The notes under the pieces were generated by a model that saw only the letters and a program-made list of their open reading frames with translations, was not told where the DNA came from and did no database searches. This document shows positions 26,658 through 35,246 of a stretch of 64,000 nucleotides of DNA, piece after piece. The position numbers and the translations under genes were made by a program. Every line of letters starts with the position of its first letter. The stretch's first letter is position 1. The stretch is from Streptomyces sp. NBC_00259 (lineage in GTDB: Bacteria; Actinomycetota; Actinomycetes; Streptomycetales; Streptomycetaceae): positions 7,691,501-7,755,500 of the forward strand of contig NZ_CP108080.1 of the NCBI RefSeq assembly GCF_036181745.1, read 5' to 3'.

Positions 26658-28676
26658 ATGACCAGCCCGCACCTCACGCCGTACCCGGAACCCTTCTTCA
26701 CCCCCGACCCGAAGACGGCCGCCCGCAGCCGCATCGCGGACTTCGCCCGATGGGCGGCCCGGCACCAGGGCGCCGAAGGGATCCAGGACCCCACCGACTA
26801 CCAAGCCCTGTACCGCTGGTCCGTCACCGACCTGGAAGGGTTCTGGGCCGCGGTGTGGGAGTACTTCGACATCGACGCGACGACCGAGTACGAGCGGGTG
26901 CTGGCCGAGGAGACCATGCCCGGCGCCCGCTGGTTCCCCGGCGCCACCCTCAACTACGCTCACCACGCGCTGCGCAACCTGCAGCCGGACGCTCCCGCCA
27001 TCACCGCGCTGGACGAGACCGGAGCCGGCTACGAGATCACGGGCCGGGAACTGCGTGCCCGGGTCGCCTCCGTCGCAGCCACCCTGCGTGACCTGGGCGT
27101 CGGACAGGGCGACCGGGTGGTGGGCTATCTGCCCAACACCCCCCACGCCGTCATCGCCTTCCTCGCCACCGCCAGCCTGGGCGCGGTGTGGTCGGTGTGC
27201 GGCCAGGACTACGCACCCAAGGCCGCCGCCGACCGCTTCGCCCAGCTCGAACCCACGGTGCTGATCACCGCGGACGGCTACCTCTTCAACGGCACCACAC
27301 ACGACCGCCGGACCGCCTCGCTCGAACTGGCCGCCGCCCTGCCGACGCTGACGGCCACGGTGCTCGTGGAGCACGTGGGCCTTGCCTGGCCCGAGGGCGG
27401 GCACCCGGGGCTGACGGTTCCCTGGGAGGACGCCGTCACCCGCACCGAGTACCTCACCATCGTCCCGGTGCCGTTCGACCACCCTTTGTGGGTCGTCTTC
27501 TCCTCCGGCACCACCGGAGTGCCCAAGGGCATCGTCCACGGGCACGGCGGGATCCTGCTCGAACACCTCAAGATGCTCGGCCTGCAGACTGATCTGGGCA
27601 CCGGGGACCGCCTGCTGTGGTACACCACCACCCACTGGATGATGTGGAACCTGGTCGTCTCCACCCTGCTGACCGGCGCGACCACCTGCACCTACGACGG
27701 CAGCCCGGCGCCGCTCGCGCGACCGGACATCCTGTGGGAGCTGGCGGCCCGCCACAAGGTCACCGTCTTCGGCACCAGCCCCCAGTACCTGCTGGCCATG
27801 AGCAAGCTGGGCATCGAACCCTCCGTGCACGACCTCTCGGCCGTCCGCGTCATCGGCTGCACCGGCTCCGCTCTGCCCGCCTCCGCCTACCCCTGGGTCC
27901 GTGACCATGTGGGCCCCGGTGTCCAGCTGGCCTCCACCAGCGGTGGCACGGACGTCGTCTCCGGCTTCGCCGGCAGTGCCGCCACGACCCCGGTCTGGGC
28001 GGGGGAGCTGTCCGCCCCCGGCCTGGGCGTGGCGCTGGCCGCCTACGACGACCAGGGAGCGCCGGTTCTCGATCAGGTCGGCGAACTGGTCGTCACCCGG
28101 CCCATGCCGTCCATGCCGCTGTACTTCTGGAACGACCCCGACGGCAGCCGCTACCGCGACGCCTACTTCGGCGCCTACCCCGGTATATGGCGGCATGGCG
28201 ACTGGATCACGCTCACCTCGCACGGCTCGGTGATCGTCCACGGCCGCTCCGACGCCACCCTCAACCGCAACGGCGTGCGCCTGGGCAGTGCCGACATCCA
28301 CGATGTCGTCGAGCGCCTCCCCGAGATCACCGAGGCCCTCGTCATCGGCGCGGAGGAACCCGGCGGCGGCTACTGGATGCCGCTGTTCGTGGTCCTCGCC
28401 GACGGGGTCGGCCTGGACGATTCCCTGCGCGACCGGATCCGCGACACGATCCGCGCCGGCGCCTCACCCCGCCACGTGCCCGACGAGATCCTCGCCGTAC
28501 CGGCTCTCCCGCACACGAAGACCGGCAAGAAGCTCGAGGTTCCCGTCAAGCGCCTGCTCCAGGGTGCTCCCGCCGAGCAGGTCCTGAACCCTTCGGCGGT
28601 CGACAACCCCGACCTGATCGCCTTCTTCGCCCGCCTGGGCGCGGAGCGGAACAAGCGGTCAGCAGACCACACATGA
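26658..28676 (+). CDS. Acetoacetyl-CoA synthetase-type ligase
   Basis: A 672-aa adenylate-forming enzyme. The N-terminus has the ACAS form (DYQALYRWSVTDLEGFWAAV), the P-loop SSGTTGVPKG begins near residue 282, STSGGTDVVSGF follows, and the C-terminal lysine motif HTKTGKKLEVPVKR has the likely catalytic Lys624. The family activates acetoacetate and other short 3-oxo acids with ATP and CoA. In this operon it probably captures a keto-acid released by the ring-cleavage steps. The ATG at 26658 is 16 bp after the hydroxylase stop. Confidence 0.9.
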   Translation: MTSPHLTPYPEPFFTPDPKTAARSRIADFARWAARHQGAEGIQDPTDYQALYRWSVTDLEGFWAAVWEYFDIDATTEYERVLAEETMPGARWFPGATLNYAHHALRNLQPDAPAITALDETGAGYEITGRELRARVASVAATLRDLGVGQGDRVVGYLPNTPHAVIAFLATASLGAVWSVCGQDYAPKAAADRFAQLEPTVLITADGYLFNGTTHDRRTASLELAAALPTLTATVLVEHVGLAWPEGGHPGLTVPWEDAVTRTEYLTIVPVPFDHPLWVVFSSGTTGVPKGIVHGHGGILLEHLKMLGLQTDLGTGDRLLWYTTTHWMMWNLVVSTLLTGATTCTYDGSPAPLARPDILWELAARHKVTVFGTSPQYLLAMSKLGIEPSVHDLSAVRVIGCTGSALPASAYPWVRDHVGPGVQLASTSGGTDVVSGFAGSAATTPVWAGELSAPGLGVALAAYDDQGAPVLDQVGELVVTRPMPSMPLYFWNDPDGSRYRDAYFGAYPGIWRHGDWITLTSHGSVIVHGRSDATLNRNGVRLGSADIHDVVERLPEITEALVIGAEEPGGGYWMPLFVVLADGVGLDDSLRDRIRDTIRAGASPRHVPDEILAVPALPHTKTGKKLEVPVKRLLQGAPAEQVLNPSAVDNPDLIAFFARLGAERNKRSADHT

Positions 28677-28823
28677 CGTCGGCGGGGCCACAAGCCCACG
28701 TGGCAGCACCGGGTCCTTGTGCCCCGCCCGGCTCCGCAAACCCGGTCCCCACCACGTGGTGCCGGGGCGGTCAACCCGCCCCGGCACCGCACCCCCGCAC
28801 AACCGAAGTAAGAGAGAGAAACC

Positions 28824-29447
28824 ATGAGCACGACCGACCGCGAACCGCAGGCCCTCGATGTCCTTGACGACGGAGGGCGAAAGGTGCTGTTCACCGAGGC
28901 CCGCACCGCGAACACCTTTGCCGCAAGGGCTGTTGCGGACGACGAACTCGCCATGATCTGGGAACTCGCCCGCTGGTCGCCGAGCGCCGCCAACGGTCAG
29001 CCTCTGCGTGTGCTCTTCGTGCGCACCCGCGAGGGCAAGGAGCGACTGGTCCGGCACCTCGACGAGGGCAACAGGGCCAAGACGCTCAGTGCACCGGCCG
29101 TGGCGATCCTGGCGTACGACGTCGACTTCCACGAGCAGATGCCGACCGTCTTCCCGGCCCGCGGCGAGATGCTGCGAGCGGCGTTCGCCGACCTGACGGA
29201 GAAGCGCGAGAGCCTCGCGGCCTACAACTCGGCATTGCAGACCGGGGTCTTCCTGCTCGCGGTGCGCGCAGCGGGGCTGGCGGCCGGCCCCATGGCGGGC
29301 TTCGACCGGGCCGGCGTGGACGAGGAGTTCTTCGCCGGTACCAGCTGGCGCTCGCATCTGGTGGTCAACATCGGCCACCCCGGTGCCGACCCGTGGTTCC
29401 CGCGGCTGCCCCGCGTGCCTGTCGAGGACGCCGTTGCCTGGGCCTGA
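28824..29447 (+). CDS. Nitroreductase-family protein (malonic semialdehyde reductase type)
   Basis: A 207-aa FMN oxidoreductase. It has ARTANTFAARAVADDELAMI, then ARWSPSAANGQPLRVLFVRT and GFDRAGVDEEFFAGTSWRSH, the layout of RutE/HadB-type malonic semialdehyde reductases. AAGTAAGAGAGAG precedes the ATG. It lies 147 bp after the synthetase gene and may belong to the same transcript, reducing a 3-carbon semialdehyde made in the pathway. The exact substrate is not shown by the sequence. Confidence 0.82.
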   Translation: MSTTDREPQALDVLDDGGRKVLFTEARTANTFAARAVADDELAMIWELARWSPSAANGQPLRVLFVRTREGKERLVRHLDEGNRAKTLSAPAVAILAYDVDFHEQMPTVFPARGEMLRAAFADLTEKRESLAAYNSALQTGVFLLAVRAAGLAAGPMAGFDRAGVDEEFFAGTSWRSHLVVNIGHPGADPWFPRLPRVPVEDAVAWA

Positions 29448-29535
29448 CGGCACCGCCGCCGCCTGGTTGCGTGGGATCGAGATCCGAAGTCCTAGTACCC
29501 GAGCGCGGTCGGCGTAGAGGTGAAAGTGCTATGCC

Positions 29536-29571
29536 GTGGGCGCCGGTGCTCTCCTGAGTACCGGCGCCCAC
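29536..29571. terminator. Bidirectional hairpin between nitroreductase and rpsR
   Basis: GTGGGCGCCGGT (29536-29547) pairs perfectly with 29560-29571 across a 12-nt loop, with converging genes on both sides. The stem core is the same as in the terminator at 18143. Confidence 0.65.
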
Positions 29572-29583
29572 TTCCCCTGTCGC

Positions 29584-29832
29584 CTACTGCGCGCCGGCGC
29601 GGGCGGCGTACGGCAGGAGTGCCATCTCGCGGGCGTTCTTGATCGCTGCGGCGATCTGCCGCTGCTGCTGGGCGGTGACGTGGGTGACGCGGCGGCTGCG
29701 GATCTTGCCGCGGTCGGAGATGAACTTCCGCAGCAGGTGGGTGTCCTTGTAGTCGATGTATGTGATCCCGGCCGCGTCCAGGGGGTTGGGGCGGGACGTG
29801 ATCGGTTTGCGGGGGTCGTGGCGGCGGGCCAT
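29584..29832 (-). CDS. rpsR: Ribosomal protein bS18, zinc-independent paralogue
   Basis: An 82-aa S18: [20 protein letters not shown], then [20 protein letters not shown] and [20 protein letters not shown]. It has no cysteine, unlike the zinc-type copy. It is last in a minus-strand run S18 / COG0523 / L31 / L33 that reads from the Zur-type box at 31512. The role is to replace the zinc-binding S18 in the small subunit when zinc is scarce. Confidence 0.93.
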   Translation of the reverse strand: MARRHDPRKPITSRPNPLDAAGITYIDYKDTHLLRKFISDRGKIRSRRVTHVTAQQQRQIAAAIKNAREMALLPYAARAGAQ

Positions 29833-29882
29833 GGGTGCTCCTGTTTCGGTGCGGACTTCGGACGGGTGTCTGGTGCCGGGGG

Positions 29883-31037
29883 TTATGAGACGGGGGCGAG
29901 GAGGGTGTCGAACGCGGCCGGCAGGTGCTTCCACGCTTCGGGGCCGGCGGCGTACTCGTCGTCGGTGAGCAGGCAGGACTCGAGGAGCTGTGTCAGGCCG
30001 TCGCGGTCGAGGCCGGGGGAGGTGAAGACGAGGTGCTGGCAGCAGTCGCCGTGCTCGGGGTGCCAGTCCAGGGCGGCAGCGGCCCGGCGGATCGGGGGCA
30101 CCATGTCCCATGCGGCGTCGGGCAGGGAGGCCAGCCACGGGCCGGCGTTCTCCACGCACAGCGCGCCGCCTGCGGCGTCCCAGGCGAGGAGTGTGTCGGG
30201 GCGGTCGGCGAGCCAGAACCGGCCGCGGCTGCGGGCGGCGCTGCAGCAGAGGTCTTCCAGTGCCTGGTAGAGGCGTTCGGGGTGGAAGGGGCGGCGTCGG
30301 TGCCAGACGAGGGTGGCGACTCCCGCTTCGTCCGCGTCCTGGGGCAGCAGGGCGCAGGCCGGGTGCTGGGCGGCGGCTGCCGCTTCCACGTCGAAGCCGG
30401 CGAAGGCCAGTTCGGCGAGTTCACCGGACCCGGCGGGCACCCGGCGGGCAGTGGGGTGGAGTTGGGCAAGGAGGGCGTGGTCCTCGTCGCCGGCGTCCTC
30501 GCTGTCGACGAGAACAAGCACGGGCGCGTACTCCAGCTGTCGGGCCCAGGTGTCGCCGACCGTGCGCTGGTCGGTGGCCGCGGCGGCGAGACCGGCTTCG
30601 GCCAGGTCGTCGCCGTTGGCGAGGTAGGGCAGGACGAGCGAGACGTCAACGGCGGTCATGACGTTGGTGAGTTCGAGGGCGTCGCCGCCGTGCGCGACGA
30701 CGACCTCGGCCATCGCCTTGGGCTCGACGGAGTCCCACAGTTCGACGATCGCGAGTCGGGCCAGACCGTCGGCGGCCAGGCGCTCCAACTCGGGGACCAG
30801 GTCTTCGCGCAGCGCGCAGCAGGCGCAGTCGTTGACGAGCGGGGCATCGCCGTACGACAACTCGCCCGAGGAGTCGCGCACCAGGCGCCGCAGGGTGCCT
30901 TCGGCCGCCGTGGCCAGATCATGGTGAAGGGCGACGCTGCCGGGAACGGTGCGCAGGAGACGGTCGACTACTTCCTTGCGGGCATCGGAATGGAGCCCGC
31001 CGACGATCACGACGGGCAGTCGGGGCCTGTTCTGCAT
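29883..31037 (-). CDS. COG0523 (CobW-like) protein lacking a normal P-loop
   Basis: A 384-aa COG0523 homologue. The metal-binding motif is present as Cys71-x-Cys73-Cys74 ([12 protein letters not shown]), and the CobW C-terminal domain is visible ([16 protein letters not shown] near 250-270). The Walker A site, however, reads [10 protein letters not shown] where GFLGAGKTT is expected, so GTP binding is doubtful. Its ATG overlaps the L31 stop. Genes of this kind travel with cysteine-free ribosomal proteins in Streptomyces, so a role in zinc delivery or scavenging is likely; the mechanism without a P-loop is unclear. Confidence 0.82.
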   Translation of the reverse strand: MQNRPRLPVVIVGGLHSDARKEVVDRLLRTVPGSVALHHDLATAAEGTLRRLVRDSSGELSYGDAPLVNDCACCALREDLVPELERLAADGLARLAIVELWDSVEPKAMAEVVVAHGGDALELTNVMTAVDVSLVLPYLANGDDLAEAGLAAAATDQRTVGDTWARQLEYAPVLVLVDSEDAGDEDHALLAQLHPTARRVPAGSGELAELAFAGFDVEAAAAAQHPACALLPQDADEAGVATLVWHRRRPFHPERLYQALEDLCCSAARSRGRFWLADRPDTLLAWDAAGGALCVENAGPWLASLPDAAWDMVPPIRRAAAALDWHPEHGDCCQHLVFTSPGLDRDGLTQLLESCLLTDDEYAAGPEAWKHLPAAFDTLLAPVS

Positions 31038-31291
31038 CAGTTCGCCCCGCCGCGGCCGTAACGGCGCTCGAATCGCTCGACGCGGCCGGCAGTGTCCAGG
31101 ACGCGGGCGGTGCCGGTGTAGAAGGGGTGGCTCACGTTCGAGATCTCGACGTCGACCACGGGGTAGGTGTTGCCGTCCTCCCACTCGATGTTCTTGTCGC
31201 TGGTCATGGTGGAGCGGGTGAGGAAGGCGGAGCCGGCGGCCTTGTCGCGGAAGACGACAGGGCCGTACGGGGGGTGGATTCCGGGTTTCAT
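31037..31291 (-). CDS. rpmE2: Ribosomal protein bL31, type B (zinc-independent)
   Basis: An 84-aa type B L31 with [60 protein letters not shown]. There are no cysteines. The overlap with the COG0523 gene implies coupled translation. It replaces the zinc-type L31, releasing zinc from old ribosomes. Confidence 0.95.
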   Translation of the reverse strand: MKPGIHPPYGPVVFRDKAAGSAFLTRSTMTSDKNIEWEDGNTYPVVDVEISNVSHPFYTGTARVLDTAGRVERFERRYGRGGAN

Positions 31292-31333
31292 GACGGTGTC
31301 CTTCTGGGCCGGGTCAGGGACAGGGTGGTGGGG

Positions 31334-31498
31334 TCAGCGTTCTTCGCGGAAGTCGACGTGCTTGCGTGCGATCGGGTCGAACTTGCGCAGGACCATGCGG
31401 TCGGGATCGTTTCGCCGGTTCTTGCGGGTGACGTAGGTGTAGCCGGTCCCCGCGGTGGAGCGGAGCTTGATGATCGGGCGTACTTCGTTGCGGGCCAT
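31334..31498 (-). CDS. rpmG: Ribosomal protein bL33, zinc-independent
   Basis: A 54-aa L33: [40 protein letters not shown], then [14 protein letters not shown]. It has no cysteine in the places where the zinc form has CxxC pairs. It is the first gene on the minus side of the divergent promoter with the Zur-type box, about 14 bp from the box. Confidence 0.95.
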   Translation of the reverse strand: MARNEVRPIIKLRSTAGTGYTYVTRKNRRNDPDRMVLRKFDPIARKHVDFREER

Positions 31499-31511
31499 GG
31501 GCGCTAGTATA

Positions 31512-31532
31512 TGACAATGGTTTCCATTACCA
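31512..31532. promoter_or_regulatory. Zur-type box between divergent ribosomal genes
   Basis: TGACAATGG-TTT-CCATTACCA, with AATGG/CCATT arms around TTT. It sits in the 68-bp gap between rpmG (minus) and rpmB (plus), so zinc-loaded Zur would silence both directions. The same pattern recurs at 34622 and, weaker, at 47313. Confidence 0.8.
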
Positions 31533-31566
31533 AGAAGAAGCCGTCTGAAGAGAGGCAGGTAACACC

Positions 31567-31803
31567 TTGTCCGCCCACTGCCAACTGACCGGCGCCCAGC
31601 CGGGCTTCGGCAACAACATCTCCCATTCGCACCGGCGTACGTCCCGGCGCTTCGACCCCAACATCCAGCGCAGGCGGTACTGGCTGCCGAGCGAGGGCAG
31701 GCATGTACGCCTGACGCTCAGCGCCAAGGCGATCAAGACGATCGACAGCATCGGTATCGAGGCGGCCGTGGCCCGCATCCGCGCCCGGAGGGTGAAGGTC
31801 TGA
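31567..31803 (+). CDS. rpmB: Ribosomal protein bL28, zinc-independent
   Basis: A 78-aa L28: [40 protein letters not shown], ending [13 protein letters not shown]. Only one of the zinc-site cysteines (Cys5) remains. The likely start is TTG at 31567, with GAGGCAGG upstream; no ATG or GTG fits. The stop overlaps the S14 ATG. Confidence 0.92.
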   Translation: MSAHCQLTGAQPGFGNNISHSHRRTSRRFDPNIQRRRYWLPSEGRHVRLTLSAKAIKTIDSIGIEAAVARIRARRVKV

Positions 31804-32108
31804 TGGCCAAGCAGAGCAAGATCGCGAAGAACGAGAAACGCAAGGCGATCGTCGAGCGGTACGCGGCCCGGCGGGCCGAACTGAAGGAGACCATCCGCCG
31901 CCCGGACACCCCGGAGGCGGAGCGGGCCGCTGCCCTGGCGGAGCTCCGGCGGCAGCCACGCGATGCCAGCGCGACCCGGGTACGCAACCGGGACAGTGTC
32001 GACGGCCGGCCCCGGGGGCACCTGCGGCGATTCGGGCTGTCCCGCGTCCGTATGCGCGAGCAGGCCCACGCCGGCTTCCTCCCCGGAGTCACCAAGTCCT
32101 CCTGGTGA
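31803..32108 (+). CDS. rpsN: Ribosomal protein uS14, zinc-independent
   Basis: A 101-aa long-form S14: [40 protein letters not shown], then [20 protein letters not shown]. No zinc cysteines. It is co-translated with rpmB and followed by a perfect hairpin at 32131. Confidence 0.95.
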   Translation: MAKQSKIAKNEKRKAIVERYAARRAELKETIRRPDTPEAERAAALAELRRQPRDASATRVRNRDSVDGRPRGHLRRFGLSRVRMREQAHAGFLPGVTKSSW

Positions 32109-32130
32109 TCCTCGCAATCGATGCGCTGTC

Positions 32131-32156
32131 GGCCGTGACTCGGCGGAGTCACGGCC
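32131..32156 (+). terminator. Terminator hairpin after rpsN
   Basis: GGCCGTGACTC (32131-32141) pairs perfectly with GAGTCACGGCC (32146-32156) across a 4-nt loop. Confidence 0.65.
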
Positions 32157-32239
32157 GGCAGCGTGCCGGAAACCGCCCTGTGGACGCCCCAATGCGGCCG
32201 TCACGCTGGGCTCTTCCGTGCGGCGTGCGTCAATGCACC

Positions 32240-32990
32240 CGACGGTCTTCCAGAGGAGCCGCCCTCAGCTCCTCTGTCGTGCGGGGCAGATGGTGGTTGA
32301 CCAGTCGGGCCGAGTTCCGACGACCGCGATGCTGCTCGTGTTGTGGAGCAGGGCCGCGAGGACGGGATTCATGGATCCGCCCGCGCTGGCGAGCAGACCG
32401 GCGAGGTTGACGCCGATCGCCAGGCCGTAGTTTGCCGCACGACGCGCAGTGTGTGCCGGTTGAGTTCGAGGAAGGCGGCGACCTGGCGCAGGTCGTTGCC
32501 GGCGAGGCGAGGGCGAGGCCGAGGGCGGAGTCGGGGGCGAGGACGAGGGCGGGGGCGTCATAGGTGCCGTCGCCGACCATGGCGACGGTGTGCCCTTCGC
32601 CCTGCAGGTCGCGGATCAGTTGGAGTTGGGCGTGGACTTCCGTGATGCCGAGGGTGTCGGCGACTACCTGTGCGGCCTCGGGTGCGTCGCCGGTGAGCAG
32701 CACCAGGCGGGAGACGCCGAGATCTCACAGCTGCTGGATGACGGTCCCGGCCTCGGAGCGTACGGCGCGGAGACCCCGAGCAAGCCGATGAGGTCTTCGT
32801 CGTGGGCGAGACAGATGAAGGTCTCGCCGCCCCGTCGGAGCCGTTCGGTCCATCCCTGGGCCTCGTCGGTCAGAGCGACGCCTTTGTGGCCGAGCAGTGC
32901 GGGGTTGCCGACCAGTAGCCGGGTGCCGTCCAGTTCGGCGCGCATGCCCATGCCGAGGACGACCTCGCAGGCATGGTGGATCGGCACGGA
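32240..32990 (-). pseudogene. P1B-type metal ATPase fragment (zinc/cadmium exporter type)
   Basis: Pieces of the ATP-binding and C-terminal part appear in shifted frames: CEVVLGMGMRAELDGTRLLV near 32970-32910, DLGVSRLVLLTGDAPEAAQV near 32730-32670, the hinge as GDGTYDAPAL (normally GDGxNDAPAL) near 32580, then NYGLAIGVNLAGLLASAGG and LAALLHNTSSIAVV near 32430-32320. There are several frameshifts, a stop after VIQQL, and no phosphorylation domain or membrane front. It is the remnant of a heavy-metal pump inside the zinc-starvation locus. Confidence 0.8.
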
Positions 32991-33192
32991 TCTTCAGCAA
33001 CCCGTCGGGTTCGTTCACGTCGGCTCGCGGTTGTCTGGGAGAGGCGTCACGATAGCCGTGGGATCCGCTGCTCCCAGAGGTTGGTCGATCCCGCGATCGT
33101 CGGCACACGGTCGAACCGGCATGGCAGCCTCTACTACCCCCGTACCGGGTTGGGCAGTGCCGTGGCTGCGACCACTGCCCAACCCGGAGGCT

Positions 33193-34407
33193 TTACATCC
33201 GCGGTACGAGCTCGGCGTGCTCGTGGCCGCGACCGTGCCCGTACCCCTGCTCGGACACGTGCTCGTGCTCGCATGCGTCGTCGATGCCGTAGGTGTCCCA
33301 CGCGGGAAACGGATCGACGGCCGGGAGGCTCTCGCTTTCCTCCATGAGGCAGTCGGTGAGGGCGGCCTGGAGTGCCTCGGTGCGCAGGCCGGTGCCGATG
33401 AAGACCAGTTCCTGGCTCTGGGCGTCGCTGTCCGCGTCCCGGATGCCCGAGGGTTCGAAACGGGCTACGGAGCCGGCCTGCGACCACAGTCCCGTCACGT
33501 GGGGACGGCTCGCCAGCCGGAAGAAGCCCTTGGAGCGCAGCATCTGTCCGAAGGTTCCGCTGTCGAGTTCCTCGGTGACGAACGTCCACAGGCGGCCCGG
33601 GTGGAACGGCACCTCGGAGCGGAAGACCATGCTGGAGATGCCGTACTCCTCGGTCTCCGGGACGTGGTCGCCGTTGAGTTCCATGACCCAGCCCGGGGCC
33701 TGCTGCGCACGCTCCAGATCGAAGAGGCCGGTGCCGAGCACATCGCCGAGGCCCACCCGCCCGCGGGTGGCAGCCACGATCCTGGCCGCCGGGTTGAGAC
33801 GAGTGAGAGCCGCCCGGAGCCGGTCGGCGGCCTCCGCATCGACAAGGTCGAGCTTGTTGAGCACGATGACATCGGCGAACTCGATCTGGTCCATCAGCAG
33901 GTCGCTGACGGTGCGTTCGTCGTCCTCGTACTGCTCGAGTCCCCGCTCGACGAGCCCGTCCCCGCTTTCCAGTTCCGGCAGGAAGTTGGCGGCGTCGACG
34001 ACCGTGACCATGGCGTCGAGGCGGGCCAGGTCGCCGAGGGTGGCACCGTCTTCGCGTGGGAAGGTGAAGGTCGCTGCGACGGGCATCGGTTCGGAGATGC
34101 CGCTGGACTCGATGAGGAGGTAGTCGAAGCGGTCCTCGCGGGCGAGGCGGTCGACCTCCTTGAGCAGGTCGTCGCGCAGGGTGCAGCAGATGCACCCGTT
34201 GGTCATCTCGACCAGGTGTTCCTCGGTCCGCGACAGGGCGGCCTCGCCGCCGCGCACCAGTGCGGCGTCGATGTTGATCTCGCTCATGTCATTGACGATG
34301 ACCGCGACGCGCAGACCTTCGCGGTTGCTCAGAACGTGGTTGAGCAGAGTGGTCTTGCCCGCTCCGAGGAAGCCGGACAGGACGGTGACGGGCAGTCGTT
34401 CGGCCAT
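33193..34407 (-). CDS. COG0523 GTPase metallochaperone with His-rich tail
   Basis: A 404-aa CobW-type GTPase. Walker [10 protein letters not shown] is at 12-20, the metal motif Cys72-x-Cys74-Cys75 (GCICC), and the NKLD base-recognition site is present near 190. The C-terminal domain ([14 protein letters not shown] onward) ends with a histidine-rich tail ([20 protein letters not shown]). Family members hand zinc or other metals to client enzymes. It starts six bases after the L32 stop, so both are read from the second Zur-type box. Confidence 0.92.
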   Translation of the reverse strand: MAERLPVTVLSGFLGAGKTTLLNHVLSNREGLRVAVIVNDMSEINIDAALVRGGEAALSRTEEHLVEMTNGCICCTLRDDLLKEVDRLAREDRFDYLLIESSGISEPMPVAATFTFPREDGATLGDLARLDAMVTVVDAANFLPELESGDGLVERGLEQYEDDERTVSDLLMDQIEFADVIVLNKLDLVDAEAADRLRAALTRLNPAARIVAATRGRVGLGDVLGTGLFDLERAQQAPGWVMELNGDHVPETEEYGISSMVFRSEVPFHPGRLWTFVTEELDSGTFGQMLRSKGFFRLASRPHVTGLWSQAGSVARFEPSGIRDADSDAQSQELVFIGTGLRTEALQAALTDCLMEESESLPAVDPFPAWDTYGIDDACEHEHVSEQGYGHGRGHEHAELVPRM

Positions 34408-34412
34408 GCCCG

Positions 34413-34583
34413 TCAGCCTTCAGGGCGCAGCAGACCGCGCTCGTACGCCTTGGCCAGTCGCTGCGGCACCAGATAGGCGACGCCGTCGACCGTGATCGGC
34501 ACGAGCTGCGGCGTGATCGCCTTCCACTGAGCGCGGCGGTGACGGGTGTTGCTGCGGGACATCTTCCGCTTGGGTACAGCCAT
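34413..34583 (-). CDS. rpmF: Ribosomal protein bL32, zinc-independent
   Basis: A 56-aa L32: [56 protein letters not shown]. The CxxC pairs are absent. It is the first gene after the Zur-type box at 34622 and is followed at once by the COG0523 GTPase. Confidence 0.94.
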   Translation of the reverse strand: MAVPKRKMSRSNTRHRRAQWKAITPQLVPITVDGVAYLVPQRLAKAYERGLLRPEG

Positions 34584-34621
34584 GGTTCGGGTCCTCTCTG
34601 GGCGGCGACGCAGACGCTACA

Positions 34622-34642
34622 TGAAAATGGGTTCCATTTCCA
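34622..34642 (-). promoter_or_regulatory. Zur-type box upstream of rpmF
   Basis: TGAAAATGG-GTT-CCATTTCCA; the two 9-bp arms match as inverted repeats at 8 of 9 positions. It lies 39 bp upstream of the rpmF ATG and directly after the remnant of an acetyltransferase gene. Confidence 0.8.
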
Positions 34643-34662
34643 ATGAAGGCGTTGTGTCGCTG

Positions 34663-35055
34663 AGGCATCGGGACCTCGAAGTGCACCGTGCGGAAACCGG
34701 GACCGTGCTCACCGGTCGTCCGGGCATCGATGACCTCCTTGGCCATGGCTCCGCCAGAAAGCTTCGGCTCCCTCCGCATGGCATTGGTGTGCAGATAGAG
34801 GCTGTCGTAGCCCGGGGTGGTGGCGAAGTCGCATGCCCTGCGCACCAGGGCCCGAGCCAGACCGTGCCGCCGGTGCTCGCTTTGACGCAGATACGGACGA
34901 TCTGCGCGGTCGAGCCCGGCGGGTAGCGCTGGGCGAGCCGGCGCGGGTGCAGTGGACGAGCGGACCGGCCGATCGCACGCCGGTCGTGGCCACCACCTCG
35001 CCGCCCTGCACGGCCACCAGCAGCAGATGCCGGGGGTTGTCCAGATCTGGCGTCG
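34663..35055 (-). pseudogene. GNAT acetyltransferase remnant, frameshifted
   Basis: Reading the minus strand, three frames together resemble the acetyltransferase at 46770-47306: DNPRHLLLVAVQGGEVVATTG, then RLAQRYPPGSTAQIVRICVK, then FATTPGYDSLYLHTNAMRRE ending VHFEVPMP. At least two frameshifts break it, the N-terminal third is missing and the stop is lost. Like the intact copy, its 3' end is directly followed by a Zur-type box. Confidence 0.75.
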
Positions 35056-35090
35056 AACGGCACCGGCAAAATCGCGGAGGTTACGACGAA

Positions 35091-35129
35091 GGCAGGCAGG
35101 AGGGTGCCGTTGAGCCCCTCCTGCCTGCC
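35091..35129. terminator. Long perfect hairpin
   Basis: GGCAGGCAGGAGGG (35091-35104) pairs perfectly with 35116-35129 (14-bp stem, 11-nt loop). It lies about 120 bp downstream of the secreted-repeat gene and likely ends its transcript. Confidence 0.6.
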
Positions 35130-35246
35130 GCCCCGGACACGGTCAGGAGTCGCTGATCCTTAAATCAGCTCGCCGCCTCCCTACCGCCAACGGGTATCAC
35201 CGGCGACGTGCACGGTCTGAGGCCACCCGTGCCAACGGCGCCTGTC

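Noticed and set aside
25256-28301. Minus-strand frames of over 500 codons opposite the FAD hydroxylase and acetoacetyl-CoA synthetase
   Set aside because: Antisense shadows typical of GC-rich DNA; no start signals or motifs.
29925-31061. Plus-strand 378-codon frame opposite the COG0523 gene
   Set aside because: Gly/Arg/Val-rich shadow; the minus strand has CxCC and the CobW C-terminal domain and overlaps rpmE2 properly.
32590-34476. Plus-strand 628-codon frame across the ATPase remnant and COG0523 GTPase
   Set aside because: It runs antisense to a gene with intact Walker A and GCICC motifs and has no recognisable domain.
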